Counted from the first letter of the stretch, positions 54,001-61,773 are shown. The stretch: DNA of 64,000 nucleotides from Candidatus Palauibacter poriticola (GCA_012270965.1 JAAXHJ010000048.1:47887-111886), one strand, 5' to 3'. The notes: a model not told the origin generated them from the sequence alone. Program-made: numbers and translations.

Positions 54001-54390
54001 GTCGTCGAACATCTCGTCCCAGTTCACGCCGCCGTCCGTCGTCTTGTAGATGCCGCCCGAGGCCGCGCCCACGTAGTAGGTGTACGGCTGGCCGGGGATC
54101 CCCGCCGCCGCGCTGAAGCGGTTCCCCTCCGGGCCGATGTTTCGCCACCGGAGCGTCTCGTAGACCGTGGGATCGGGCGCTGACTGCGCCGACAGCGGGG
54201 CAGCGGCCACGAACGCCGCGAAGGTCGCGACGAACAGGGCGGAACCCGCCGGGAGCGGGCGCAGGGGCGAACGTCGGACGCGGGAAGGCCGGACTTGGGA
54301 AGGATGGACTCTGGAACATCGCACGCGGGAAGGTCGCACGCGGGAAGGTCGGACTCGGGAGGGTTGGACTCGGGAAGGTCGGACGCGCAT
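51040..54390 (-). CDS. Secreted sortilin/VPS10-like BNR-repeat protein (paralogue 2)
   Basis: A 1,116-residue paralogue of the protein at 29008-32394, with the same Asp-box propeller (KTTDGGVNWDEM, KSTDAGETWTLM, RTMDGGESWEHV, RDGGDTWEKL) and a similar helical C-terminal part (FIREVREDVVRAGEAVHRVE). Its N-terminus differs: seven pentapeptide repeats RPSRV or close variants, coded by a 15-bp array, precede the signal peptide (LFVATFAAFVAAAPLSAQS). ATG at 54388-54390 has GAGG upstream; in-frame GTGs inside the array could also serve. The stop lies in a dispersed repeat. Activity unknown. Confidence 0.83.
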   Translation of the reverse strand: MRVRPSRVQPSRVRPSRVRPSRVRCSRVHPSQVRPSRVRRSPLRPLPAGSALFVATFAAFVAAAPLSAQSAPDPTVYETLRWRNIGPEGNRFSAAAGIPGQPYTYYVGAASGGIYKTTDGGVNWDEMFDDQPVQSIGSLAVSPTDPNIVWTGTGEGKIRSHISIGQGVYKSTDAGETWTLMGLEPTGRIPRLVIHPTNPNIVFVCALGHSYGPQPERGVFRTMDGGESWEHVLFIDEDTGCSDIAMDPSNPRVLFAGTWQLEIHTWGRTSGGPGGGLHVSRDGGDTWEKLNGPDNAIGLPKKPVGKVAVAVAPSNPQRVYAMLETGDGIPWNGEPTEDGQLWRSEDGGRTWTLITRNRNAMGRPHYYSRVVISPDDEDEAYFLTASFTVSTDGGRTLDVTPRPRAPGGDHHDMWIDPTNPDRMIVAHDQGLSISINRTKTWFRQRLTNAQMYHVTVDNAVPYNVLGNKQDEPTYRGPSNSRILGVRGINHIPRGMWHHVGGGESGWATPDPTDPNIVWSSASGSGMVGGIVVRYEEERRQYRAVEVWPEQSRGAASGVRYRFVWDAPVHISPHDNETVYVGSQHVHRTRNRGQSWEVISPDLTLNDQSRMGLSGGLTGDNIGVEYAGTVFGIAESPIEPGLIWAGTNDGRLHITRDGGANWTDVTGNVDGLPEWIAVRSIAPSRYDAGTAYIAADGHQVNIRDPHLYWTRDFGVSWEKITDGIPPNMLSYTKVIVEDPVRPGLLYAGTENALYVSFNGGDEWRPLQNNLPAAPVSGIVVQEHFSDLVVGTYGRGFWIFDDLSPLQQLTPDVLASASHLFAPRDAYRFRPITPPSIPYDDPTIGEDPEYGASLNYWLAAAASETPTIKVLDGSGTVVRTLEGPNRAGVNRIHWDLRDEPNEPIRMLTPPRYAEHIEVGDDGRPAPGGAQISVLMPPGGYTVRLTVDGATHEQPLTVLKDPHSGGTEADIAEQLAFIREVREDVVRAGEAVHRVEAMRVQLGTLSRFAEDEDLSASVEDLRQKLVELQETMVDLRLTGQGQDGVRFEARLLQKLGYLVGALAIADFRPTDQQVEVKALLREQLEAHLAELEELVRTDVAALNETLRGLGMLIITDDAP
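54276..54380 (-). repeat. 15-bp tandem repeat, seven units, coding RPSRV repeats
   Basis: Seven 15-base units (consensus GGACTCGGGAAGGTC on the plus strand) from 54276 to 54380. They code the Arg-rich n-region of the second VPS10-like protein, an in-frame coding minisatellite. Confidence 0.8.
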
Positions 54391-54580
54391 GGGAACCTCG
54401 CGGGTTGAGAGGGGACGATCGCGTGCCGCGACCGCGGATTCATGCCGTCGAGCACGGTGCGCCGGAAGAGCCAGCCTGACAAGACCGCCGGCGCGCACCG
54501 CAGGAGGCGTTGAAGCCAGGATGATGACGCCCGGCATCTTGGAGTTGGACTTGGAGACGACTCCCGCCCGGAGCTATGAT

Positions 54581-55138
54581 GTGCCCACCATGCCGCTTCC
54601 CTCGATCACTTGGCAGGACGTCCAGCAGATGCCGGACGACGGCAATCGCTACGAGGCGATCGAGGGCGACCTCTACATGACCCCCGCCCCGTCGATCCTT
54701 CACCACCGCATCACGAGGGCGCTGTACGACGCTCTCAAGCCCCTCTTGCTCGAGCCCGGGCATGGTGAACTCTTCTGGGCCCCCGTCGGGGTTGAGTTCC
54801 CCGCGACGGGAGAGGGCGTTCAGCCGGATCTCCTGTTCGTTTCAAACGAGCGTCGGCGGATCATCGGGGAGGCCGGGATCGTCGGGGCGCCGGATCTCGT
54901 GGTGGAGATCCTCTCCCCGTCAACCGCGAGTCGCGACCGCGGCATCAAGCTCCGGCTCTACGAGCGGCAGGGCGTGCGGGAGTACTGGATCGTCGACCCG
55001 GACGAGAATGCCGTCGACGCGTGGCGGTTCGCGGACGAACCGCGACTCGAACGCTTCACCGAAACCCTGCCGGTCCGGCTCGGCACCGCGCAGGTCGGCT
55101 TGATCGACCTTGAAGCTGTCTTCGCGCCGGACCTCTGA
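54581..55138 (+). CDS. Uma2-family (DUF820) putative endonuclease, copy 1
   Basis: A 185-residue protein of the Uma2/DUF820 PD-(D/E)XK superfamily, abundant in cyanobacteria and other bacteria and often found in multiple copies. Motifs: RYEAIEGDLY, QPDLLFVS, APDLVVEILSPST, GIKLRLYERQGVREYWIVDPDE. Nuclease activity is predicted, not shown. The GTG start at 54581 is chosen because GGAG ends seven bases upstream; an ATG nine bases downstream is an alternative. Its N-terminal 27 codons and last 60 match copy 2 almost exactly while the centre differs. The frame is open further upstream, through the shared leader. Confidence 0.8.
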   Translation: MPTMPLPSITWQDVQQMPDDGNRYEAIEGDLYMTPAPSILHHRITRALYDALKPLLLEPGHGELFWAPVGVEFPATGEGVQPDLLFVSNERRRIIGEAGIVGAPDLVVEILSPSTASRDRGIKLRLYERQGVREYWIVDPDENAVDAWRFADEPRLERFTETLPVRLGTAQVGLIDLEAVFAPDL

Positions 55139-55256
55139 TCGTCCGATTTGGGTCGGCCGCGCGGCCGGTTCGCCGCGAGCGCGCGTTGATCGGGAGTTGA
55201 GAGCCCGGGCGATCTTGGAGTAGGACTTGGAGACGACTCCCGCCCGGAGCTATGAT

Positions 55257-55814
55257 GTGCCGACCATGCCGCTTCCCTCGATCACCTGGCAGGACGTCCA
55301 GCAGATGCCGGACGACGGCAATCGCTACGAGGCGATCGAGGGCGACCTCTACACGACCCCCGCGCCGAACACGCGCCACCAGCGTGTGAGCATGCGGCTG
55401 CAATACGCCCTGCACCGGATTCTGGAACGGTCCGGGCTGGGCGAGGTCTTCGTCGCCCCCTACGGCGTCGAGTTCCCGGCCACCGGAGAGGGCGTCCAAC
55501 CGGACATTCTCTTCGTGTCCCGCGACCGCGGAGCCATTGTGGCGGACGCCGGAATCGTCGGCCCTCCCGACCTCGTGGTGGAGATCCTCTCCCCGTCAAC
55601 CGCGAGTCGCGACCGCGGCATCAAGCTCCGGCTCTACGAGCGGCAGGGGGTGCGGGAGTACTGGATCGTCGACCCGGACGAGAATGCCGTCGACGTCTGG
55701 CGGTTCGGGGACGAGACCGTCCACGAACGATGCACTACGACCCTCCCTGTCCACCGCGGAGCCAAACGGGTCGGTGTAATCGATCTGCGTGCCGTCTTCG
55801 CCGCCGGTTTCTGA
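55257..55814 (+). CDS. Uma2-family (DUF820) putative endonuclease, copy 2
   Basis: Same length (185 residues) and shared motifs as copy 1, 119 bases away, with the same upstream leader and GTG. Here an in-frame TAG just upstream of the leader confirms that translation begins at or after the leader. Residues 30-70 differ (NTRHQRVSMRLQYALHRIL against SILHHRITRALYDALKPLL), so the pair is a mosaic. Ends in a region converging on the toxin gene. Confidence 0.8.
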   Translation: MPTMPLPSITWQDVQQMPDDGNRYEAIEGDLYTTPAPNTRHQRVSMRLQYALHRILERSGLGEVFVAPYGVEFPATGEGVQPDILFVSRDRGAIVADAGIVGPPDLVVEILSPSTASRDRGIKLRLYERQGVREYWIVDPDENAVDVWRFGDETVHERCTTTLPVHRGAKRVGVIDLRAVFAAGF

Positions 55815-55836
55815 TCCGACGCGGTGGCGTTACTCG

Positions 55837-56364
55837 CTACGGCTCCATCACATGCCGTGGACTGCCGAAGATGTGCTGCACGGTAACGTCGAGACCGGAT
55901 GCTCCGGCCAGCTTGCCATCGGCCGTCAGCAGTGGCACTGCGTGCGAACGGGCGGTCGCCAGGTAGAACGCGTCGTAGGCGCTCACGTTGTGTCGATACC
56001 GCCAAGCTAGGCGAGCCAATGCGCGGTGGGAGACGCGGTCGACAGGCCACCGGCTCAGATCTTTGACCGCAGCGAGCGCCCGAGACTCGTCGAGACGCCC
56101 CAACAGCACCGCTTTCCTCAGCGCCGACAGAACCTCGACATCGATGAGTTCGGGAGCGATCAGGTCGGCACCCTCCAGCGTATCGGCCGCGGCGAGGCCC
56201 AGCGGCGTGCGCGGGAGGTATTCGACCGCGACCGACGCGTCGACGACGTAGCGGGTCGCCCGGCACCGGGGTCGCGCGTGGAACGTTCCTCCCTGATCAG
56301 CGACGCGGCCTCCATACCGAGGTCGGTGGTCGGCTGCCCGCGCAGATGCTCCCGCCACTCGCAC
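55837..56364 (-). CDS. PIN-domain toxin (VapC/FitB-like), start uncertain
   Basis: A PIN-domain RNase toxin. Acidic residues: Asp in YVVDASVAVEYL, Glu in PELIDVEVLSAL, Asp in NVSAYDAFYL and Asp in LLTADGKLA. PIN domains cleave RNA. The homologous part begins at about 56250. The only canonical start codons in frame are the ATG at 56364 and a GTG two codons later, both inside the antitoxin gene. VapC proteins normally start just before the YVVDASV stretch, so either a frameshift near 56260-56285 or a non-canonical start is likely. The span listed is the open frame from its ATG. Confidence 0.65.
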   Translation of the reverse strand: MRVAGASARAADHRPRYGGRVADQGGTFHARPRCRATRYVVDASVAVEYLPRTPLGLAAADTLEGADLIAPELIDVEVLSALRKAVLLGRLDESRALAAVKDLSRWPVDRVSHRALARLAWRYRHNVSAYDAFYLATARSHAVPLLTADGKLAGASGLDVTVQHIFGSPRHVMEP

Positions 56365-56489
56365 CTCGCCAACTCACGCTCAATGGCGGCCAGGACAAGG
56401 GCGCTCATGGTGCAGTTGTTCTCCCGCGCCTGCCGACGCAGGCGTTCGTGGAGAGCCTTCGGCATGTTCTTCACCTGTAGATTCGCCAT
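56160..56489 (-). CDS. FitA/VapB-like ribbon-helix-helix antitoxin
   Basis: The N-terminal 45 residues are a ribbon-helix-helix DNA-binding domain (MANLQVKNMPKALHERLRRQARENNC), as in FitA-type antitoxins; residues 45-75 (LRGQPTTDLGMEAASLIREERS) would bind and block the toxin. At 109 residues it is longer than the usual 75-85, and its last ~35 codons overlap the PIN gene in another frame without stopping, suggesting a lost stop. The ATG at 56487-56489 follows the twin operator repeat directly. Together with the PIN gene it forms a toxin-antitoxin operon. Confidence 0.72.
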   Translation of the reverse strand: MANLQVKNMPKALHERLRRQARENNCTMSALVLAAIERELARCEWREHLRGQPTTDLGMEAASLIREERSTRDPGAGRPATSSTRRSRSNTSRARRWASPRPIRWRVPT

Positions 56490-56490
56490 G

Positions 56491-56530
56491 TCATGACTCT
56501 AGCATGCCGTAATCATGACCTCTAGCATGC
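56491..56530 (-). promoter_or_regulatory. Twin operator repeats of the toxin-antitoxin operon
   Basis: TCATGACTCTAGCATGC (56491-56507) and TCATGACCTCTAGCATGC (56513-56530), differing by one inserted C. They lie immediately upstream of the antitoxin ATG, spaced about one helix turn by two. The location is the usual one for autorepressing FitA/VapB. It is the least GC-rich stretch of the area. Confidence 0.6.
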
Positions 56531-56599
56531 TGGGGCCGCCCGTCCCGCGCGGGAGGTAAGGAACCGGCCCGGCCATGCGCGCTCAAGCGCTCGCGAGCG

Positions 56600-56782
56600 C
56601 GGCTCTACGAGCGTCAGGGGATGCGGGAGTACTGGATCGTCGACCCGGACGAGAATACCGTCGACGGATGGCGGTTCGGGCGGGATCCCGGGCACGAGCG
56701 CTTTATGGGGGCCCTCCCGGTCAGGCTCGGGGCCCAACAGGTCGGGATCGACCTCCACGCCGTGTTCGCAACGGATCTCTGA
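56600..56782 (+). pseudogene. 3' remnant of a third Uma2-family gene
   Basis: The 60 codons to the TGA at 56780-56782 match the C-terminal third of the Uma2 proteins (RLYERQGMREYWIVDPDENT, ending VGIDLHAVFATDL), with one codon missing relative to copies 1 and 2. No 5' part is nearby: upstream of 56600 lie the antitoxin promoter and unrelated sequence. Shows that the locus held more copies. Confidence 0.75.
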
Positions 56783-56805
56783 TCGTCCCGGCTGGTTCGC
56801 ACCCC

Positions 56806-57168
56806 TCAGATCCAGACGTTCGACTCGGCGGTGAGGTCGCCGCGCTCGTGGCCGGTGTTCACGACGCCGCAGGGTTCGACGAGCATCAGCTTCACTTCCT
56901 CCTCGGCGACGGGGCGGTGCTTCACGCCGCGCGGGACCACGTAGAGTTCGCCCGGGCCGATCTCGACCGCGCCATCCGGGAGGTCGATCCGCAGCGTGCC
57001 CTCGAGGACGAAGAACGCCTCGTCCGTGTCCGCGTGGTCGTGCCACACGAACTCGCCCTTCACGCGCGCGATCTTGAACTGGTAGTCGTTGAGTTCGGCG
57101 ACCACGCGCGGCTGCCAGTACTCGGGCAGCCGACCGAACTTCTCCTCCAAGTTGACGGCTTGCTTCAA
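56806..57168 (-). CDS. Cupin-domain protein
   Basis: A 120-residue single-domain cupin: motif 1 is HDHADTDEAFFVLEG (His43, His45, Glu50 metal ligands), motif 2 is PGELYVVPRGVKHRP. Such proteins bind a divalent metal and act as isomerases, dioxygenases or regulators; the function is open. Of two possible starts, the TTG at 57166-57168 is preferred: it overlaps the stop of the small upstream frame (TTGA, as elsewhere in this window), and GGAGGG lies eight bases upstream. A GTG at 57181-57183 is an alternative. Confidence 0.82.
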   Translation of the reverse strand: MKQAVNLEEKFGRLPEYWQPRVVAELNDYQFKIARVKGEFVWHDHADTDEAFFVLEGTLRIDLPDGAVEIGPGELYVVPRGVKHRPVAEEEVKLMLVEPCGVVNTGHERGDLTAESNVWI

Positions 57169-57293
57169 TCTCGAACCCTCCACTCGTAGCTCTCCCCCGT
57201 CGTCACCAGTGCCTCCCGGACATCGTGATCTATGAGCCTCCGTTCCATCTCGTCCGCCTCCTCCTTGCTACGAAATGGTTCATGCTGAGTCAC
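57165..57293 (-). CDS. Small 42-residue protein coupled to the cupin gene
   Basis: A short frame from a GTG at 57293, MTQHEPFRSKEEADEMERRL continuing IDHDVREALVTTGESYEWRVRD, highly charged and probably helical. The case for it is the TTGA overlap with the cupin start and the protein-like composition; the case against is its small size and weak ribosome-binding site. The same frame is open for another 160 codons upstream, but that part looks random. Confidence 0.45.
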   Translation of the reverse strand: MTQHEPFRSKEEADEMERRLIDHDVREALVTTGESYEWRVRD

Positions 57294-58041
57294 GTTATGA
57301 CTCGCAGATGCGAGCCGTCGAGCCGAGCCTCGCCGGTGTCGGGAGGCGCACGCAGCGACGCGGTGATCGGCATGCGTCGCAATCCTCGCCGGGCAGGCGA
57401 CCGTGATCGAGCGCTTCGACACGAACGCTCCGCTCTTCCAAAACCTCAAGATCGCGGCCGCTCTTTCACGAGCCCTGCCAAAGAAAGTCTGTTCGAGAGC
57501 CTTGTGATGCGCGGCCTCATTGATGATTGATGAAGTCCGCGTCGAACTGTTCGTCAAGAGACCAGGTCCACGGGGGATGCCTCGTTCCGCTGGTGGGGCG
57601 CGTGGCCCGGGAGTGAGTGGCCGTGGGTCACTCGTAGCTCGTGCATGAAGACGGCGGAGCAACTCGTTCGATGTCGTCGAATACCCCGCGGGCTCATCGG
57701 GGACCGGCCCCGGAGAAGAGTCCCCGCCTCCACAGAGTTCCCATCTTGTCTCCCTCGGCGGAAGGCTGTCCACGCGTCTGCGCCCACACCGCCTCCACCG
57801 CCCCCGGCTCGAAGGCCTCTGCCCAGGTGCTGACCCGAGTGTCGGGACGGAGGCACCAGGCTCCTTGGGCGACCACGTGTTCGACCTCGTGCAAGTGCAG
57901 TCTTGCGCACGGGCGGGAGAGCCGTCCTAACGTGCCCACCGCGCACGGCAAGATGAATGGGCGGACGCCGATCAGAGCTGCTCGAGAACCCCGGGCGGAC
58001 GAGGCGGAGTGGGAGGCGATCCGGGAGTCGGCTGACGACAG
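57294..58041. other. Gene-free stretch with debris-like sequence
   Basis: About 750 bases without a gene I can support. Frames on both strands are open for 60-200 codons, but none has a family motif, leader, ribosome-binding site or sensible composition. The part near 57210-57560 looks less GC-rich and more irregular than the flanks. It sits between the accessory patch and the CRTAC1 genes, so decayed genes are plausible. I see no tRNA, hairpin pair or terminator of note. Confidence 0.5.
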
Positions 58042-61000
58042 TCATCGGTCTTCGGGGGGTGGGATCATGCGGGTGAGGTATTCCACGAGTTCCGCGTCGG
58101 GGGCTTCGGTGCGCTCCTGCTCCGGGGATGGCGGGTAGGCGGAGAGGGTGCGCGAGGGGAGGGGGACGACGCGGTCGCCGGTGGCGGTGTTTAGGTCGCC
58201 GTCCTTTACCCAGCCGTCGGAGTAGATGAGGAAGGTTCGTGTCCATCCGTCCGGTAGCGCCGGGAACGCCTCGGCGTCGAAGCGGAGGGTGATCTCGTCG
58301 CCGGCGTTCTGGATTACGTAGCGGTCGTCGCCCTCGGTCACGAGGTCGGTCACGTCGCCGAAGCGGGTGTAGAGGCCGAAGAGGTCGTGCCAGCGGGGCT
58401 CGGCGGTGACGGAATCGTAGTCGAACCAATGCGGACCGTAGCGGCCGCCCTTTCGGTATTCGCGCGCGAAGCCGCGGTAGTGGATGTCGGCGTGGCGGGG
58501 CGCGGTCGCCGTCACGCGATGCTCGTCCGCCGCCGGATGCGCGGGGCCCGTCGTGAAGAAGGCCTCGTCCCAGTAGACCATGAGGTTCGTGCGAATCCGC
58601 ACTCGCCGGTCGTCGGTCGGGAAGAGGCCGCGCAGGTCGGCGACGACCGTCTTGTCCTTGCCCGACGGGAAGCCGAGGCCGGGGATCGCGGGCTGCCACT
58701 CGCCGCCGGGGCCCATGACATCGAGTTCCGGGAAGTGCGGCTGGAGCGCGTCCGACTGCCCCATGGCCACATTGATGCTCGCGTCCGTGGGAAAGATCCA
58801 CCCCGTGAGAAAGAGGGTAACGTCGCCCGACGCGGCCTCGGGGCCGAGGTCGAGGATGAGTTCGTGCGGCTCGGCGATCCCCTGGAAGCGGCCGGGGCGG
58901 AACGATGAGACGTAGTGGAAGTCGCGCTCGGCGAGCGCCTCCCGGTGGTCCCGCCCCTCCTCGTCCGTGGCCGAAACGGGGGCGTGCCGCTCACCCACGC
59001 GCCACAGTTCCAGTTCGATGGGAGCGGGCGGGATGAAGGCCTCGTTCACGTACACGTCGATCGCGGACGGGTGGTCGACGGCGACGAGGTTCACCCCGTC
59101 CACGTAGATCGTCTCCCACAACTCCTCGGTGATTTGCATCACGTACTCGCCATCCAGCGGCTGGAGCACGCCGTCGGGGAGGCGGCGGTACTCCTGCGAG
59201 GGGAAGGCGGGGGCGTAGGCGCGCTGGCCGCCGCCGAGGATGCCCAACGGCATGCCGAGGGCGCTCTTCCACATCATGTCGCCCACGAACTCGAACCCAT
59301 TGCCGTTCCACACGTAAAGCATGGGGCAGGAACCCTTGAGCGTCTGCTGCTCGACGAGATCCTGGTCGGTGCCCGGAAAGTAGAGGTCCTGCGGGACGCC
59401 GTTCGGCCAGTAGACGCGCACGACATCGGCCTTCAGTCGTCCGTCGAGGCCGATGAGGGTCGTCGGGTCGGTGACGGTGTGGACCTGGAAGAGATCGCCG
59501 GCCCGCACCTCGACGCGCGCGCCGATTCCGAAGCGGTTGTTCTTGCGGCTTCCCTCCCCCAGCCCCGCGAGGTCGAGTCTGAAGTAGTGGTTCGCGTTGC
59601 CGCCGTCGTTGCGCAGGAGACGCGGGTTCCCGTCCGATCCGAGGACGAGGAGGTCGGCGTCGCCGTCCTCGTTGTAGTCGAACGAACGAACGGTGCGAAG
59701 CGCGAACGGGAGATCGGGGAGGAACCCGTCAGCCGATGCCAGCCGCCCCTCCCCTTCGTTGCGGAACAGCCGCAGCCCGGAGCCGGACGCCGTGACGGAT
59801 TCGGCGTCGGATCCCGCCGCGGACGGGGTGCCGGCTTCCGGGGGCGTACCGGCGACGGCGAGATCCAGCCGACCGTCGTTGTCGAAATCGACGAAGAGCA
59901 GGTCGCGGGGGACGAGACCGTTCAGGGGCACCGTGGCGGCGAGCGCGAACGCGGCGGAGGCCGACCCGTGCAGGAGGCGGACGCGGTCCGCGCCGGCGGC
60001 CGCGATGTCGAGCCGGCCGTCTCCGTTCACGTCGCCGATCGCCACGGCCAGCGCCTCCTCGCCCGCCGCACGTCCGTCCGCCCCGGCCGCCGCACGTCTG
60101 TCGGCGCCCGCCGTCGGGCCTCCGTCGGCGTCCGTCGCCGACTCGACGAGGCGCTCCGTGCGGTCGGCGAAGGTGGCCGCGCGCTCGTTGTCCAGCAGGC
60201 GGAGGCCGGCCGCGCCTTCCGCGAGGACAACGTCGAGATCGCGGTCGTTGTCGAGGTCGCCGAAGGCGGCATCCCGCGTGTCGCCGTCCGTTGGGCCCGC
60301 GAGTCCGAAGTCGGCCGCCATCTCCGTGAAGGTGAGGTCGCCATTGTTGCGGAAGAGGCGGTTCGCGCCGGTGTGCGGCTCGAACACGTCGAGGTCCCCG
60401 TCCTGGTCCAGATCCGCCGCGAAGACGCCGTGGGCCGCGGACATCTCCGCGCCGGCGGCCGCGGACGGCACTGCGCCGGGGGCCGCACCGGCCGGACCTC
60501 CCGCGGCAGCCGATGGGAAAGCGATCTCCTGGAAGCCACCGGCCGGGTCGTTGCGGTACGCGCGCGGGGAACTTCCGGCGAACCAGGCGTCGAGGCGGCG
60601 GTCGTCGTCGAAGTCGGCCCAGATCGCCGCCGCGGCGTCACCGGCGTCGATGACCCCGACCTCGTCTGAGGCGTCCACGTAGCGGCCGAGGTCCACGCGC
60701 AGAGCGCGCCCCTCCCCACCCCGGCTCCACAACAGGTCTTCGTCGCCGTCCCCGTCGAAGTCGCCGATCGCCGCCGCAGCGGCCACCGGGGCCTCCGCCG
60801 CAGTCAGCGGGGGCTCCGCCGCAGTCACCGGGGCCTCCGCCGCGGCCCCTCCACCCGACGAGGGCGCGAGCGCCGCGAGCCCGGCCAGATCGGAGGCCTC
60901 CGTGTAGCGCAGCGCCGCCAGCACGGCTTCCGGTTCCTGGACGCGGAGCGTGACGAGGAAACTGAAGTCGAGTTGCGCGACGCCCTCGAGGGGGCCGCCC

Positions 61001-61773
61001 GGCAACCTCAGCTCTTCGAGGCTCGCCTGGTAGGGCGAGGTGACCTCGAAAGCCGCGCGGAAGTCGGCGAATTGGCTGATCGCCGTCGATCCGTCGCCGT
61101 CCCGGAGGGCATCTTCGGCGGCATCGAAGGCCGCGCGCGGACGCTCGCGGAAGTCGGGGGCGACTTGGCGCAGGCTCTCCATCGTGCCTAGGGCGGCATC
61201 GAGTTCGCCGCGCGCGAGTTGCGCATCGGCGAGCGTGGCGAGAGCGGCCGGGCTGCCCGGCGCGGCCGCCGCCAGGCGCGCGAGAACGTCCGCTCGGGCA
61301 TCGGAGTCCGGGCCCGCCGCCCGGGCCTCCAGCTCCGCCAGCCCCCACAGGCTGCGCGCGTGGCCCGGGTCGGCCGCCAGCGTCTCGTCCAGCAGCGCCC
61401 GCGCCGCCTCGAAATCGCCCGTCTCGGTCCGCAGCGTGGCGAGCGCCAGCGTCAGCTCGGGATCGTCGGGCGCCCGCTCGCGCGCCTCGAGGAGGTTCTC
61501 CTCGGCCGCCTCGTAGTCCGCCGCCTTGAGCGCCGTGAGGCCGAGCCCCGCGTACCCCGCGGCCTCCGCCGGCGCCATCTCGACGAGGCGCTGGTAGTCG
61601 GCCCGGGCGTCCTCGAGGCGGTCCTGTTGGAGCGCCGCGTCCGCCGTCCCGCGCGTGGCCAAGATCTCCGCCAGCGATGCCTCCGGAACCGGCGCCCCCG
61701 CCTCCCCGCACCCGACAAAAAGCGCGACGGCACCCACGACCGCCGTGACCCGTCCGCCTTTCCACCGCGACAT
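58042..61773 (-). CDS. Large TPR/FG-GAP (CRTAC1/ASPIC-UnbV) lipoprotein
   Basis: A 1,243-residue exported protein. A lipobox (ALFVGCGEAG) is followed by TPR repeats (about residues 35-215; ADYQRLVEMAPAEAAGYAGLGLTAL), a Pro/Ala/Glu linker of tandem EAPVTAAEPPLTAAE, then an FG-GAP/VCBS propeller (GDFDGDGDEDLL, DFDDDRRLDAW, DLDQDGDLDVFE, DVNGDGRLDI) with Ca-binding DxDxDG loops. An ASPIC/UnbV-like segment (VRVYWPNGVPQDLYF) follows. A ~400-residue C-terminal domain (WNGNGFEFVGDMMWKSALGM onward) that I cannot name ends the protein. Such proteins bind partners or ligands at the surface. Start: ATG at 61771-61773 after a G-run. Tandem with the next gene, so an operon is likely. Confidence 0.83.
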   Translation of the reverse strand: MSRWKGGRVTAVVGAVALFVGCGEAGAPVPEASLAEILATRGTADAALQQDRLEDARADYQRLVEMAPAEAAGYAGLGLTALKAADYEAAEENLLEARERAPDDPELTLALATLRTETGDFEAARALLDETLAADPGHARSLWGLAELEARAAGPDSDARADVLARLAAAAPGSPAALATLADAQLARGELDAALGTMESLRQVAPDFRERPRAAFDAAEDALRDGDGSTAISQFADFRAAFEVTSPYQASLEELRLPGGPLEGVAQLDFSFLVTLRVQEPEAVLAALRYTEASDLAGLAALAPSSGGGAAAEAPVTAAEPPLTAAEAPVAAAAAIGDFDGDGDEDLLWSRGGEGRALRVDLGRYVDASDEVGVIDAGDAAAAIWADFDDDRRLDAWFAGSSPRAYRNDPAGGFQEIAFPSAAAGGPAGAAPGAVPSAAAGAEMSAAHGVFAADLDQDGDLDVFEPHTGANRLFRNNGDLTFTEMAADFGLAGPTDGDTRDAAFGDLDNDRDLDVVLAEGAAGLRLLDNERAATFADRTERLVESATDADGGPTAGADRRAAAGADGRAAGEEALAVAIGDVNGDGRLDIAAAGADRVRLLHGSASAAFALAATVPLNGLVPRDLLFVDFDNDGRLDLAVAGTPPEAGTPSAAGSDAESVTASGSGLRLFRNEGEGRLASADGFLPDLPFALRTVRSFDYNEDGDADLLVLGSDGNPRLLRNDGGNANHYFRLDLAGLGEGSRKNNRFGIGARVEVRAGDLFQVHTVTDPTTLIGLDGRLKADVVRVYWPNGVPQDLYFPGTDQDLVEQQTLKGSCPMLYVWNGNGFEFVGDMMWKSALGMPLGILGGGQRAYAPAFPSQEYRRLPDGVLQPLDGEYVMQITEELWETIYVDGVNLVAVDHPSAIDVYVNEAFIPPAPIELELWRVGERHAPVSATDEEGRDHREALAERDFHYVSSFRPGRFQGIAEPHELILDLGPEAASGDVTLFLTGWIFPTDASINVAMGQSDALQPHFPELDVMGPGGEWQPAIPGLGFPSGKDKTVVADLRGLFPTDDRRVRIRTNLMVYWDEAFFTTGPAHPAADEHRVTATAPRHADIHYRGFAREYRKGGRYGPHWFDYDSVTAEPRWHDLFGLYTRFGDVTDLVTEGDDRYVIQNAGDEITLRFDAEAFPALPDGWTRTFLIYSDGWVKDGDLNTATGDRVVPLPSRTLSAYPPSPEQERTEAPDAELVEYLTRMIPPPEDR

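Noticed and set aside
57694..57951. Minus-strand 85-codon frame in the debris region
   Set aside because: Reads a little protein-like (VEHVVAQGAW) but has no ribosome-binding site, family motif or neighbour overlap.
57641..58138. Plus-strand 165-codon frame at the edge of the CRTAC1 gene
   Set aside because: Overlaps the CRTAC1 3' end and looks random; no start signal or motif.
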